Positions 54,531 through 64,000 of a DNA stretch of 64,000 bases are shown here, piece after piece. The translations under genes were made by a program, and so were the position numbers. The DNA comes from Asinibacterium sp. OR53 (GTDB lineage: Bacteria; Bacteroidota; Bacteroidia; Chitinophagales; Chitinophagaceae). The stretch covers positions 620,001 to 684,000 of the forward strand of contig NZ_KI911562.1 of the NCBI RefSeq assembly GCF_000515315.1, read 5' to 3'. The first letter of the stretch is position 1. Every line of letters starts with the position of its first letter. The notes beneath the pieces are model-generated. The model did no database searches and had not been told where the DNA came from. It saw only the letters and a list, made by a program, of their open reading frames with translations.

Positions 54531-56990
54531 TTATTCCACAACCAGCATATATGTTCTTCCTCTTTGTGTGGGTAAATCATAAAGCATTGTTTCTTTCAAT
54601 TGCAGGGTGGTAATATTCGCTTTAAGCGATACAATCGGCTTAGCCGTTTCTTCAGTTTGGTAAAACGGATTGACATTTTGACCTGTCGCTTTTGTCAACA
54701 GACCGCCACTACTTAACTTCATTGCATTCGGAACACGTAGCCGAAGATTACCACCTAAATTTGATTTGATTACAACCGCCACCAGTTTTGCATCTTTCCA
54801 TTGCATGTTTATGATTTCAAAACCGCCTCTTGCACGCAGGCCGCTGATACTCCCCGATCGCCAAACGTCAGGAAGTGCCGGAAGCAAATGAATGGCACCA
54901 TCTGCACTTTGCATAAGCATTTCGGTGATACCGGAGGTGCATCCAAAGTTACCGTCAATTTGAAACGGTGGATGCGCATCAAAGAGGTTGTTGTAAGTGC
55001 CGCCTCCTCCTTCATTGGTACCAACTGGTGTCAGTTGGTTTTGAATTAACTTATAGGCATGATTCCCATCCAGCATTCTTGCCCACCAGTTTACTTTCCA
55101 GCCCATGCTCCATCCTGTTGACACATCTCCCCTTTGCATCAGTGTATTTCGGGCCGCACTGTACAATTCTGGCGTGCGATAGGGTGATATTTGATTAGAA
55201 GGAAACAAGCCATACAAATGTGAAATGTGGCGATGATGATCATTTGGATCGTCAATATCATCTAACCACTCCTGCAATTGTCCATATTGGCCAACATGCA
55301 TCGGAGCTAACCGGCTACGCATTTGTTTCAAAGTATCAGCAAAAACTTTGTCTTTGTTCAACATCTGTGCAGCACGGATCGCTGTACTGAACACATCAAA
55401 AATAATCTGGTTGGTCATCGTTACGCCGGCATCCAGTGAAGAGCCCTGGTGTACTTTGGATGCATTTTCCGGCGACTCGTCTGGACAAACCACCAGCCAG
55501 TGATACTTTGGATGTTCTACAAGAAAATCAGCATAAAATAAGGCTGCTCCTTTTAAAACGGGGTAAACCAACGCTAAATAAGATTTGTCGCCATTGTATA
55601 AATAATGCTCCCAAAGATGTTGACTGGCCCAGCCACCGCCGTTGCTCCATGCTCCCCAAAAGGCACCATCCACTGCACCAGTAGCCCGCCAGATATCGGT
55701 GTTGTGATGCGCCATCCAGCCTCTTGCGCCATACATGCTCCGCGCCGTTTCCTGTCCTGTTTCGGATAACTCTTTCACCATTCGCAAAAAGGGTTCATGC
55801 ATTTCGGCCAGGTTGGTTTTTTCTGCCGGCCAATAATTCATCTCAGCATTGATGTTAATGGTGTATTTACTATCCCATGGCGGACGAATTTTATCATTCC
55901 AAATACCTTGCAGATTGGCTGGCTGTCCGCCCGGCTGCGAAGAGGATATCAACAAATAACGGCCAAACTGATAGTAAAGTGTAACCAACTGCGGATCATT
56001 AGCGGAACGAAAATTTTTTAACCGTTCATCGGTTGGATGATTGGCAGCGTCGGTTGATCCAAGGTCTAATTTTACCCGGTTAAAATACCTTTGATAAGCA
56101 GCAACGTGTGCATTTAAAATTGTGGCATACGATTTTGCATAGGCTTTATTCAGATAAGCTGCTGCTCTTTTATTTTCATCAGCACTAATGTCGTTGTAAT
56201 TATTAAAGTTGGAAGCAATTGAGATGTAAATAGTTGCGGCATTGGCATTCCTGACCGCAAGGGAAGCGTCGTTTGCTGAAAGCGTACCCCCTTCCAGTTT
56301 AATGCGGGTAATGCCTTTAAATTTCATCCTGCCTGAGACGGTTTCATGATCTATGGTTGTTCCCGCAATGGTAAGGTCTTTTACCGTTGTTGTTTTCATC
56401 TCTGCTTTGGGCTGCGGGGTTGAATAAAAAGCGCTAAATGAAATACCATGTGGTTTGCTTGCGGTTAATCGTATCACAATAACACGATCCGGAAAAGAAA
56501 CCAATGCTTCACGGGTATAAGTTACATTATTAACAGTGTAAGCTGTTTTTATAACAGCCTTTTCAATATCCAACTCCCTGTAATAATGGCTGTAGTTACC
56601 GGATTTTTCAAAGACAAGGACCAGATTACCTACGGGTTCAAACATTTGGCCATGCGATTTTTTTGAAATAATAACCCTGTTGGCAAGCTTCTCCGCATCC
56701 TTTTGTTTGCCATCAAATATCAGTTGCCGGATGAGGGCCAGTGAATCTAATGCTAAAGGATTATCATTCCGGTTAGGGCTGCCGCTCCAAACCGTATGTT
56801 CATTTAGCTGAATGACCTCTTTTTCTACATTGCCATAAACCATGGCGCCCAACCTGCCGTTGCCGATAGGCAATGCATTCTCCCATGTATTACCAGATGG
56901 TTGATTATACCAAAGTTTTAAGGCCGGCTTATTTTGCGGATAGCTGCTCATAGTGATGAGCAGTAAATAAAACGAAAGAAGTTGTTTCAT
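54531..56990 (-). CDS. GH95 alpha-L-fucosidase / alpha-L-galactosidase
   Basis: An 819-residue exported glycosidase of family 95. ATG at 56990 starts the signal peptide; an in-frame GTG nine bases upstream was rejected. The N-terminal beta region (about 20-280) begins [23 protein letters not shown] (in part). The (alpha/alpha)6 core (about 290-690) contains [18 protein letters not shown] and [13 protein letters not shown], and [14 protein letters not shown] follows. The family inverts alpha-1,2-L-fucose, but members in xylan loci can remove alpha-L-galactose, which decorates cereal glucuronoarabinoxylan. The context favours the latter without proving it. Confidence 0.88.
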   Translation of the reverse strand: MKQLLSFYLLLITMSSYPQNKPALKLWYNQPSGNTWENALPIGNGRLGAMVYGNVEKEVIQLNEHTVWSGSPNRNDNPLALDSLALIRQLIFDGKQKDAEKLANRVIISKKSHGQMFEPVGNLVLVFEKSGNYSHYYRELDIEKAVIKTAYTVNNVTYTREALVSFPDRVIVIRLTASKPHGISFSAFYSTPQPKAEMKTTTVKDLTIAGTTIDHETVSGRMKFKGITRIKLEGGTLSANDASLAVRNANAATIYISIASNFNNYNDISADENKRAAAYLNKAYAKSYATILNAHVAAYQRYFNRVKLDLGSTDAANHPTDERLKNFRSANDPQLVTLYYQFGRYLLISSSQPGGQPANLQGIWNDKIRPPWDSKYTININAEMNYWPAEKTNLAEMHEPFLRMVKELSETGQETARSMYGARGWMAHHNTDIWRATGAVDGAFWGAWSNGGGWASQHLWEHYLYNGDKSYLALVYPVLKGAALFYADFLVEHPKYHWLVVCPDESPENASKVHQGSSLDAGVTMTNQIIFDVFSTAIRAAQMLNKDKVFADTLKQMRSRLAPMHVGQYGQLQEWLDDIDDPNDHHRHISHLYGLFPSNQISPYRTPELYSAARNTLMQRGDVSTGWSMGWKVNWWARMLDGNHAYKLIQNQLTPVGTNEGGGGTYNNLFDAHPPFQIDGNFGCTSGITEMLMQSADGAIHLLPALPDVWRSGSISGLRARGGFEIINMQWKDAKLVAVVIKSNLGGNLRLRVPNAMKLSSGGLLTKATGQNVNPFYQTEETAKPIVSLKANITTLQLKETMLYDLPTQRGRTYMLVVE

Positions 56991-57001
56991 TGAATACACA
57001 A

Positions 57002-57988
57002 TTATAGTACAGATGAATAATCAGCGAAAACCTGCTGTTTTTTCTGTATCACTTTCTTTACGGCTTTTACAATGTTGGTTGCATCCAACCCGTACTTTTT
57101 CATTAGTTCAGCCGGTGTACCGCTTTCACCAAAACTGTTGTTTACTCCTATCATTTCCACCGGTGCAGGAAGCCTTCGACTTAACACCTGGCATACAGCA
57201 TCACCCAACCCTCCATTCAGTTGATGCTCTTCCGCCGTTACCACGCATCTTGTCTTGCTTACCGAATTCAAAATCGCTTGTTCATCCAATGGCTTAATAG
57301 TATGGAGGTTGATAATTTCTGCATCTATTCCTTCTTTTTCCAGCATCTCTCCTGCCAATATGGCTTCCCATACCAAATGACCTGTGGCAAAAATACTTAC
57401 ATCTTTTCCTTCGTTCACTGTCCATGCTTTGCCGATCTCGAACTTCTGATCAGGGTTGGTAAACACCGGAACAACTGGTCTTCCAAACCGCAGGTACACC
57501 GGTCTTTCATAATCAGCAATGGCGATGGTAGCCGCTTTTGTTTGGTTGAAATCACATGGATTAATCACTGTCATTTCCGGCATAGCCCGCATCATAGCGA
57601 TGTCTTCTAATATCTGGTGCGTTGCTCCATCTTCCCCCAGTGTTAATCCCGCATGCGAAACACAAATCTTTACATTGGTGCCGGAGTAAGCCACACTTTG
57701 GCGTATCTGGTCATATACACGGCCGGAACCAAAGTTAGCAAAGGTGGTAGCATAAGGAATGTACCCTGCTATGGCTAATCCGGCTGCCACGCCAATCATG
57801 TTGGCTTCGGCAATGCCGCATTGTATAAATCGTTGCGGATTGTTTTTAATAAGTGTATCGAGCTTTAAAGAAGCTACCAGGTCGGCACAGAGGGCAACTA
57901 CATTCGGATTTGTTTTTCCTACTTCTGCTATGCCGGCACCAAAACCGCTTCGAGTATCTTTTTTTTCTGTGTAATTGTATTTTTTCAT
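57002..57988 (-). CDS. Transketolase, C-terminal subunit
   Basis: A 328-residue protein equal to the pyrimidine-binding and C-terminal domains of transketolase. Visible are [30 protein letters not shown], the FADQIR-like loop [12 protein letters not shown], and [20 protein letters not shown]. The end of the protein is the usual C-terminal domain with [15 protein letters not shown]. It pairs with the N-terminal subunit encoded 27 bp upstream to form a complete heteromeric enzyme transferring two-carbon units between pentose and other sugar phosphates. It starts 11 bp before the GH95 gene, inside the polysaccharide locus. Confidence 0.9.
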   Translation of the reverse strand: MKKYNYTEKKDTRSGFGAGIAEVGKTNPNVVALCADLVASLKLDTLIKNNPQRFIQCGIAEANMIGVAAGLAIAGYIPYATTFANFGSGRVYDQIRQSVAYSGTNVKICVSHAGLTLGEDGATHQILEDIAMMRAMPEMTVINPCDFNQTKAATIAIADYERPVYLRFGRPVVPVFTNPDQKFEIGKAWTVNEGKDVSIFATGHLVWEAILAGEMLEKEGIDAEIINLHTIKPLDEQAILNSVSKTRCVVTAEEHQLNGGLGDAVCQVLSRRLPAPVEMIGVNNSFGESGTPAELMKKYGLDATNIVKAVKKVIQKKQQVFADYSSVL

Positions 57989-58015
57989 CCTTGTTCATCA
58001 ACGTTTAAGCGGTTA

Positions 58016-58903
58016 TTAATAGTCTCCGAAAGTGGCAGGTAATTGCAGGAGTGCTACTTCCAGTTGTTCATCATTGGGAGCAGCGCCATGCCATTTGTGC
58101 GTACCCATCATGAAGTCTACGCCAAATCCCATTTCTGTCTTCATCAGTATCACAACCGGTTTGTTGTTACCGGCTTTTTGATTAGCGTCTTTCAGGGCTT
58201 CTAACGTCAATTGCATATCGTTGCCGTTGGCAAGCATCACGGTCTCCCAACCAAAGGCTTCGTATTTGGCTTTTAGATCACGATTGCTCATCACCTTTTC
58301 AGTAGGACCATCAATTTGTTGCCCGTTCCAGTCAATAATGGCAATAAGGTTGTCCAATTCGTGGTGCGCCGCAAATTGAACGGCTTCCCAAATCTGCCCT
58401 TCCTGTTGCTCACCATCTCCCATTAGTGCATATACTTTTCGGTCATCATTCCTTAATTTTTTGGCATAAGCAACACCGGCTGCCACCGAAAGCCCTTGTC
58501 CCAGGGAACCCGATGCCACCCGAATTCCGGGCAGGCCTTCATGCGTTGCCGGATGGCCTTGCAAGCGTGAATTGATTTTACGAAAGGTTGAAAGCTCTTC
58601 AACCGGGAAATAACCGCGTCGGGCCAAGACAGAATAAAACAGCGGAGAAATGTGGCCGTTGGAAAGAAAGAACACATCTTCTTCCTGGCCCTCACGAGTG
58701 AATTGTAAAAAGCCATTTTCGTTTTTCGCTTCATTGATTTTCATGATTGCGAAATAAAGTGAGACCACTACATCCGTGCAGCCAAGCGAACCGCCCGGGT
58801 GTCCCGATTGGCAGGAATGTACCATGCGAACAATATCACGTCTTACCTGTGAGGCAACATCTTTTAATTGTTGTAAATCATATTGCCTGTCTGTTTGAAT
58901 CAT
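58016..58903 (-). CDS. Transketolase, N-terminal subunit
   Basis: A 295-residue thiamine diphosphate-binding half of transketolase. The motifs are SCQSGHPGGSLGCTD, the RLQGHPATHEGLPGIRVASGSLGQGLSVAAG region (in part), and the metal/ThDP motif MGDGEQQEGQIWEA with the closing Asn in IIDWNGQQIDG. It is followed after 27 bp by the C-terminal subunit. Split transketolases are common; their placement between the sugar-uptake and hydrolase genes of a xylan-type locus is notable. Confidence 0.9.
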   Translation of the reverse strand: MIQTDRQYDLQQLKDVASQVRRDIVRMVHSCQSGHPGGSLGCTDVVVSLYFAIMKINEAKNENGFLQFTREGQEEDVFFLSNGHISPLFYSVLARRGYFPVEELSTFRKINSRLQGHPATHEGLPGIRVASGSLGQGLSVAAGVAYAKKLRNDDRKVYALMGDGEQQEGQIWEAVQFAAHHELDNLIAIIDWNGQQIDGPTEKVMSNRDLKAKYEAFGWETVMLANGNDMQLTLEALKDANQKAGNNKPVVILMKTEMGFGVDFMMGTHKWHGAAPNDEQLEVALLQLPATFGDY

Positions 58904-58937
58904 ATACAGTTTTATCTTTAATAAATGGGGATTATTG

Positions 58938-59975
58938 TCAGTATACGACAGGGTTGAATGTTTCCATTTTCACACCTCTGTCACGCACCACGATAGTATC
59001 GGTAATTGTATGCGTTGTTGTTCCAAAGTCTACCTGGTATTTAAGGCGAAGCACATTACGTGGCTGATTTCCCCACATATCTCCATTCTTTACAAATGCA
59101 CCGTTGCCGCTTATTGTATAGTTTGCTGATGCAGGATTGGTAACGGTACAATTACCCTGATTGTCAAATTTCAGCATCAGTTGAAAGGGCACATTAAGAT
59201 TACTGCCTTTATTCCTGGTGGTTAATGAAATGGTATTTTGGTCCAACGCCGTAGTAACAACATTAACTATCTGATCCGTCTCTACATACTGCGTATGATA
59301 GACAACGCTTGTATCCAGCGCAGTATTTCCGTTTGCACCTTTTACCAGATCTACACCTCTTCTTAAATAAACGCCATGATAAGGATTCACATATTTAACA
59401 GCATAGAGAATATAATCTTTCGGAGTAATTGTCCAATCACCCGGTTTACGGCGGTCGGGCGAAGCCAAATCACTTTTCCCGCGCAGGACTGAATCGGCGC
59501 CACTTACCGATGTAATACGGAGTGGAATCACAAAGGTATTTTTAATAGACAGTGGGTCCTGAAAAAAAGCATCGGTTAATTGCACTTCTATTCCGCCCAT
59601 AACACTCCCGGCAGGAATGGTGATCTGCATATTCTTGGCCAGGGTGTAATAATTAGACGGCATGGCAATGACATTATCCCCGGTAGGCGTTTCAAATTTT
59701 AAATGACTGGCAAGCGTCGTATCCACCATCACATTCAGCGTAATGTTCTTTTTGTTTTCATAAACGCCGCCCATGGTGGCCATAATCTGGCATTTGTGCT
59801 GGTTATCCAATGTGTTGTCATAAATATCATCTCCCATTACCAGTGTTCTTACAGGTGACTGGTAAGCGAAATAAACCGTGGTGTACTTGTAATCAGGGAA
59901 TGTCTGCTCTTTATTGCATGCAGAAAGCACAAAGACAAAAGCAACAAGAGCCATGACCCAAAAAAAACTTTTCAT
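58938..59975 (-). CDS. DUF1735-containing surface lipoprotein (SusE-like)
   Basis: A 345-residue lipoprotein with the lipidated Cys at residue 20 (FVLSAC) followed by N-K-E-Q. The N-terminal Ig-like DUF1735/BT_3987-type domain (about 25-150) has VYFAYQSPVRTL and MGGVYENKKNITL. The C-terminal part (about 190-345) is all beta with a terminal calycin-like or lectin-like look. Its position directly after SusD is that of a surface glycan-binding protein, so it probably helps capture the polysaccharide. No catalytic motif is seen. Confidence 0.8.
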   Translation of the reverse strand: MKSFFWVMALVAFVFVLSACNKEQTFPDYKYTTVYFAYQSPVRTLVMGDDIYDNTLDNQHKCQIMATMGGVYENKKNITLNVMVDTTLASHLKFETPTGDNVIAMPSNYYTLAKNMQITIPAGSVMGGIEVQLTDAFFQDPLSIKNTFVIPLRITSVSGADSVLRGKSDLASPDRRKPGDWTITPKDYILYAVKYVNPYHGVYLRRGVDLVKGANGNTALDTSVVYHTQYVETDQIVNVVTTALDQNTISLTTRNKGSNLNVPFQLMLKFDNQGNCTVTNPASANYTISGNGAFVKNGDMWGNQPRNVLRLKYQVDFGTTTHTITDTIVVRDRGVKMETFNPVVY

Positions 59976-60005
59976 TTGTATTCTTTTATAAATTAGATAT
60001 TGCTG

Positions 60006-61760
60006 TTACCATCCTTTGTTTTGCCGAAGATTTGCTCTCAAAACTTCATTGTAAGGAATAGGACCGTAATACATATAATCTGCATACTGCCTGTTTTCAA
60101 GAATGTTATACGTATAAATGTTGTTGTTGATGGAGACACCTTCTGCCGGCTCAGTCAGCATTTGTTTCCAGCGGCGCAAATCCCAGAAACGGAAACCTTC
60201 AAAACTTAACTCCAGTCTTCGCTCATTGCGAATTAACGTGCGCATGTCTTCCCTGGAAGAGATGGAGGCCAGGTAGTTATCAGGCTGCGAGATGCCGGCT
60301 CTTTTTCGGATGGCGGCAATCACATTGCGGGCCGAATAGCCATGTGTACCCACACCATCAGGCCCCCAGGCTTCATTGGCTGCTTCTGCATAGGTCAAAA
60401 AGAGTTCAGTATACCGCATATGAACGGGATAGTGCTTTTGAACCGAACTGGAAGTAGGGTCTGCATTTACATCTTCCCGTAACAGTTTCCGCAGGTAATA
60501 GCCGGTGCGGGTTGAGGTGGGAAGAAAATTAACGGCATCGCTGGTGGGATTGTCGGTTTTGGTATAGAAGGTTTTATTTGACATGGTTCCACCATTTACC
60601 AGGATATAATTTTTCAGACGCGGATCGCGACCTGCATAAGGATTGACGGCTGCATAACCGCTGCCCGGGTCTGTAATCGGATACCCGTTTGCCATAGGAA
60701 AGGCATCCACCAAATTCTGTGTTGGATTCACTCTTCCATTGCCAAAAAGTGATGGTGGAAAATTGTTTATCTCCATATTGTTACTGGTTGCAATACTGCC
60801 TCGCCATAACATTTCTTTTTGATCGATGTTACTGGCCAGGTTGATGGCATTGACATTGGTTGCAGTGTAAAAAAGTGCCCCTTTCGGGTCCAGACCACTA
60901 ACGCCTCCGATGCGATCCAATACATCACCGGCATAGTTGGCAGCATCCGTCCATTTAGCCGCATCTCCCTGTGGGTTAAAAGCAGGGCTGGCTGCCAGCA
61001 AAGCGGCTCTTGCCCGAATGCCTTTTACAATGCGGGCCGATAGGCGCTGCCTGTCAACGCTACCAAAAACCCGGTTATAATCGGCTATTACCGCAGCGCT
61101 GTATCTGGATGGCAGTTGCGATGTGCTGGCAATGTCCTGGTAATCCAAAGGCAGGTATTTCTCTGCTTCCGTAAGATCATTGTAGATCTGTTTCATGCAC
61201 TCATCAAACGTATTTCTTGGCTTTTTGAAATCAGTATTGGGAGTGAGTACGTCTGTAATGATGGGCACACCCAATAACTGGCCGCTCATATCATTACCTG
61301 CATGCGCCTGCAAAAGATTCAGGTAGAACAATCCTCTCAGACCCAAGGCTTCCCCTTTCAGGCGGTCGCGAAACAAAGCCGATACATTTTGATTCATCGG
61401 CGACCAGTTGATGGTATCGACCTGCTGCAGAAAAAGGTTCAGGTACATGATGGCTGTATAGGAGTTATTCCATTGGTCCATCGGGTTATTGGCTGCCGAC
61501 CATGCGCCTGTTGCCATAAAAAGAAATCCGTTTGCTTTATCGTTCGTGACGGCATCGTCTGTCGCCACTTCGCTAAAAGAATAGTTAGCCGTCGGAAGTC
61601 TTGTATATGCATTCATCAGGATACCTTCCTCAAAATAAGGATTGCTGGAAAGTCTTGTCTGTGAGAGGTGGTTGTCATCAAGCGGAGCAAGTTCCTTTTT
61701 GCAACCCGCAAACATGGCGGCGAGCAGAACAAGCACCCATATATTTTTATTCATGTTCAT
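60006..61760 (-). CDS. SusD/RagB-family nutrient-binding lipoprotein
   Basis: A 584-residue outer-membrane lipoprotein that forms the lid over the SusC channel and binds the glycan. The Cys at residue 20 is followed by K-K-E-L-A-P-L-D-D, an acidic-flanked surface-export-like signal. The TPR-like helical core is recognisable from MNAYTRLPTANYSFSEVATDD, the LGLRGLFYLNLLQAHAG helix and the C-terminal RNERRLELSFEGFRFWDLRRWK segment (each in part), the strongest SusD signature. The start may be two codons later. It lies 24 bp after susC. Confidence 0.93.
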   Translation of the reverse strand: MNMNKNIWVLVLLAAMFAGCKKELAPLDDNHLSQTRLSSNPYFEEGILMNAYTRLPTANYSFSEVATDDAVTNDKANGFLFMATGAWSAANNPMDQWNNSYTAIMYLNLFLQQVDTINWSPMNQNVSALFRDRLKGEALGLRGLFYLNLLQAHAGNDMSGQLLGVPIITDVLTPNTDFKKPRNTFDECMKQIYNDLTEAEKYLPLDYQDIASTSQLPSRYSAAVIADYNRVFGSVDRQRLSARIVKGIRARAALLAASPAFNPQGDAAKWTDAANYAGDVLDRIGGVSGLDPKGALFYTATNVNAINLASNIDQKEMLWRGSIATSNNMEINNFPPSLFGNGRVNPTQNLVDAFPMANGYPITDPGSGYAAVNPYAGRDPRLKNYILVNGGTMSNKTFYTKTDNPTSDAVNFLPTSTRTGYYLRKLLREDVNADPTSSSVQKHYPVHMRYTELFLTYAEAANEAWGPDGVGTHGYSARNVIAAIRKRAGISQPDNYLASISSREDMRTLIRNERRLELSFEGFRFWDLRRWKQMLTEPAEGVSINNNIYTYNILENRQYADYMYYGPIPYNEVLRANLRQNKGW

Positions 61761-61784
61761 CAGTTAATTATTTGAGATTATCAT

Positions 61785-64000
61785 TTAAAATCCGGCCCTG
61801 AGACCAACCATATAATTTCTGAATTGCGGGGCTGTGCCGATATTTAAATCCAGTATTTCTCGATTCCTGGAGAACGTAAACAGGTTAGATCCGGAAACAT
61901 ATACGCCTAACTCTTTGACGAATGTTTTGCGCAACACATTGCCTGACACGTTATACGTCAACTGAATCTTTTGCAGGTTAAACCGGTCTGTTTTGTACAA
62001 CCAGAAATCCGAACTGCGGAAATCATTATTATTCTGTTGTGAACTGAGGCGGGGAAACGTTGCCGTTTCTTTTGTGGCAGGCGTCCATCGATTCAAGACA
62101 ACCTGGGAATATTTTTTATCGCCGAAAACCCAGTAGTAGTCGTTGTTCTTCAATCCATATCCACCATTGTTTCCTGTACCCAGCAAAAAGAGATTGAAAT
62201 TTTTATAGGTTGCGTTGAATGTGATCCCATAAGAAAAAGGAGCTACATAACGACCGATCATTACGAAGTCTCTTTGATCAATGATACCATCTCCGTTTTG
62301 GTCTACATATTTGATATCTCCGGGTTTTACTACGCCAAACAATTGTTTGGGGCTTTTGTCGATATCGGATTGGTCTGCAAAAAAGCCTTTACTCTGCAGC
62401 CCGAAGATGGCATCAACCGGTTTGCCGATCCTGGACTGATAAGCATCGGCATACAGCCCATCACTTTTGGTCACTTTCGAAGTGGCATACGTAGCATTCA
62501 CACCCAGATTCAAATCAAGTTCCCCTATTTTTTTGTTCACGTTCAGCATTATATCAACACCGGAACGACCGTTTGCATTATAGTTGGAATAAGGAACAAA
62601 CGCATTAAAATAAGTCGGATAAAGGGAGAAACGCTGCGTCAAAAGACCGTCCATTTCGTTCCAAAAGAAAGTCGTTTGCAGCGTTAGCAAGTGTTTGAAG
62701 AAAGCGCCTTCAAGGCTTGCATTCACCTCTTTTCGTTTGGGAAATGCAAGATCAGGATTGCTGCCGTAGGCAGGAAACGAGGTTTGGTTTCCTGCCTGCA
62801 CACCATCATTCCAGTTAAACGTGGCTCCCCGGTTATAGACATTATCATACAAATAGAAACCGCTGATATCGAGGTCTGTGTTCAGGATACCGGCAGAGGC
62901 AGACAACTTCAGGTAATCCACCACTTTTGAACCAGACAGGAATTTTTCGGAACTAAGCAACCAGCCAAGGCTTGCCGTTGGTGAAAGGGCAGCCCGGTGG
63001 CCTTGCGGTAATTTGGTAGAATTGACATAGGCGCCGCTGAAGTCAGCCCAATACTTATGCTTGTAATTGTAGCTAAGCTGTAAGCCCACGTGTGAATTGG
63101 TGGTAGGCTGATAGATGTCGTTCGTTTTAATTGAAGAAGCATGTCCGAGAAGGGTAACCGAAAAATGATGTGCCTCATTTATACTTTTCTCATAATTGAG
63201 CCAGGATGAAAAACCAATATTCTGCATTTGCGCTGTGCCGCTGATATTTTGCGTACCCGAATGGTAATCCGTTCCATATTTCGTTAGGCTGGCAACCGAA
63301 TCGGAAGAAGTGCTCCAGGTAGGAGCATAAATGGCATAGGTATTACTGATTGACTGCGTGTAAGCATTTGCATAGTCAATATTGAATAGCGTATGGAAAG
63401 ACAATCCCTGCAAAAGGTTTTTCAGGTTCACATTAATAGCGTTGGTCACCTGGAAGGAACGTTGCACGAATTTGTCGTACCCGCCAAAATACAAGTCGGC
63501 AATTGGATTGGTAGCATACTGCTGTGTTCCACCCAGCAGGTACTGGCCGTTAATAATATTGCGGTTGGCTTTGATGTATCCCTGTGAGGTTGCATCACTT
63601 CCCGATATCAAGCTCAGGGGAATCAGCGGCGTAAAACGTTGCGGCAACAGCGTGGCGGCATTGCCCCAATAATTGGTGCGGCCGCGGCGGCTGTCGTTAA
63701 AAATAGTGGAGATATCAATTGTGCTGCTGATGTTATCATTCAGTTTTAAATCAATGTTGCCTCGTATATTAAACCGGTTATCGCCTTCATTTTTCCCTTC
63801 TCCGATATTCAGCAACGTAGAGCTGTTTGACCATCCGATATTGGAATAAAAACGGGCTGTGTTATTGCCTCCTGAAAACTCGGCATTGGTATTCGTTGTG
63901 TTCAGGTATTTTTTGAGATAGGGTGATGAATAATAATCTACGCTGGGAAAGCGATAGGGGTTACCTGTTTGGTAGTTTTGAATGGTAGTTGCATCATACA
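61785..64000 (-). CDS. SusC/RagA-family TonB-linked outer-membrane protein (partial)
   Basis: About 738 codons of the C-terminal part of a SusC-like transporter; the gene runs off the right edge of the window. The reading frame stays open to position 64000, with typical post-plug sequence such as SGGNNTARFYSNIGW, so an internal TTG near 63815 is not the start. The barrel continues to the end GLRAGF with a terminal aromatic. The signal peptide, carboxypeptidase-like domain and plug lie outside. With SusD it imports xylan oligosaccharides using TonB energy (inferred). Confidence 0.93.
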   Translation of the reverse strand, partial: YDATTIQNYQTGNPYRFPSVDYYSSPYLKKYLNTTNTNAEFSGGNNTARFYSNIGWSNSSTLLNIGEGKNEGDNRFNIRGNIDLKLNDNISSTIDISTIFNDSRRGRTNYWGNAATLLPQRFTPLIPLSLISGSDATSQGYIKANRNIINGQYLLGGTQQYATNPIADLYFGGYDKFVQRSFQVTNAINVNLKNLLQGLSFHTLFNIDYANAYTQSISNTYAIYAPTWSTSSDSVASLTKYGTDYHSGTQNISGTAQMQNIGFSSWLNYEKSINEAHHFSVTLLGHASSIKTNDIYQPTTNSHVGLQLSYNYKHKYWADFSGAYVNSTKLPQGHRAALSPTASLGWLLSSEKFLSGSKVVDYLKLSASAGILNTDLDISGFYLYDNVYNRGATFNWNDGVQAGNQTSFPAYGSNPDLAFPKRKEVNASLEGAFFKHLLTLQTTFFWNEMDGLLTQRFSLYPTYFNAFVPYSNYNANGRSGVDIMLNVNKKIGELDLNLGVNATYATSKVTKSDGLYADAYQSRIGKPVDAIFGLQSKGFFADQSDIDKSPKQLFGVVKPGDIKYVDQNGDGIIDQRDFVMIGRYVAPFSYGITFNATYKNFNLFLLGTGNNGGYGLKNNDYYWVFGDKKYSQVVLNRWTPATKETATFPRLSSQQNNNDFRSSDFWLYKTDRFNLQKIQLTYNVSGNVLRKTFVKELGVYVSGSNLFTFSRNREILDLNIGTAPQFRNYMVGLRAGF

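Noticed and set aside
63815..63817. TTG near 63815 as the start of the SusC gene
   Set aside because: The frame stays open to the window edge with typical SusC sequence before this codon, so the gene is simply cut by the window.

Overview
The window looks like a chromosomal segment of a Bacteroidota bacterium, most probably of the order Chitinophagales (family Chitinophagaceae). The signs are a SusC/SusD pair with enzyme train, TonB-linked receptors, many Bacteroidota-restricted families (DUF5916, DUF2911, DUF1735, TIGR02757, a Bacteroidota-type LptC), lipoproteins with Bacteroidota-style Cys-Lys-Lys signals, and repeated TAnnTTTG (-7) promoter boxes close to start codons. No rRNA, tRNA, insertion sequence, prophage or CRISPR array was seen.

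Left part (1-35 kb, mostly + strand) is housekeeping and envelope biology: LptC, an aldo/keto reductase, a giant TPR/DUF3857/transglutaminase protein, a CorC/HlyC membrane protein, TatC, RpiB and an exported M28 peptidase. A bacterial deoxyhypusine-synthase-like gene follows. A three-gene glycosylation operon (GT2, GT87, polysaccharide deacetylase) comes next, then AcpH, a trans-sulfuration enzyme and a YncE-propeller/phosphoesterase fusion. After that are a lone GH9 cellulase, a fumarylacetoacetase-like enzyme, an overlapping GT28-like/LpxH-like pair, an SDR and a YjjG-type phosphatase. A metal-homeostasis island (27.2-30.8 kb) has a Cys-rich exported peptide, a TonB receptor and a divergent DtxR/MntR regulator with a near-canonical DtxR/IdeR box between the last two. 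A DUF5916 protein, a TauE/SafE permease and a Tat-exported Gfo/Idh/MocA oxidoreductase close this part.

Middle (35.2-41.8 kb): a MazEF-type toxin-antitoxin pair with a repeat-rich operator, then a gene-poor stretch of about 700 bp. That stretch contains gene debris and a nested tandem repeat closed by a perfect 24-bp inverted copy of its own linker. A minus-strand lipid/membrane operon follows (flavin reductase, phosphatidylserine decarboxylase, CdsA, DUF2007, CPBP protease). DusB and glutathione peroxidase sit tail to tail at the end.

Right part (41.8-64 kb, all minus strand): one long polysaccharide utilization locus. In transcription order it is SusC (cut by the window end), SusD, a DUF1735 surface lipoprotein, split transketolase N and C subunits, GH95, GH43, a double CE1-type esterase, a GH43-GH43 fusion, GH10 xylanase, a gene remnant, a CE6-type acetylesterase, a long GH9 and a GH43-CBM6. 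Together these are what one would expect for a heavily substituted (acetylated, feruloylated, arabinosylated, possibly L-galactosylated) xylan. The transketolase pair links pentose release to the pentose phosphate pathway within the same transcription unit. This locus is the most notable system in the window; substrate and enzyme specificities are inferred from family membership only.
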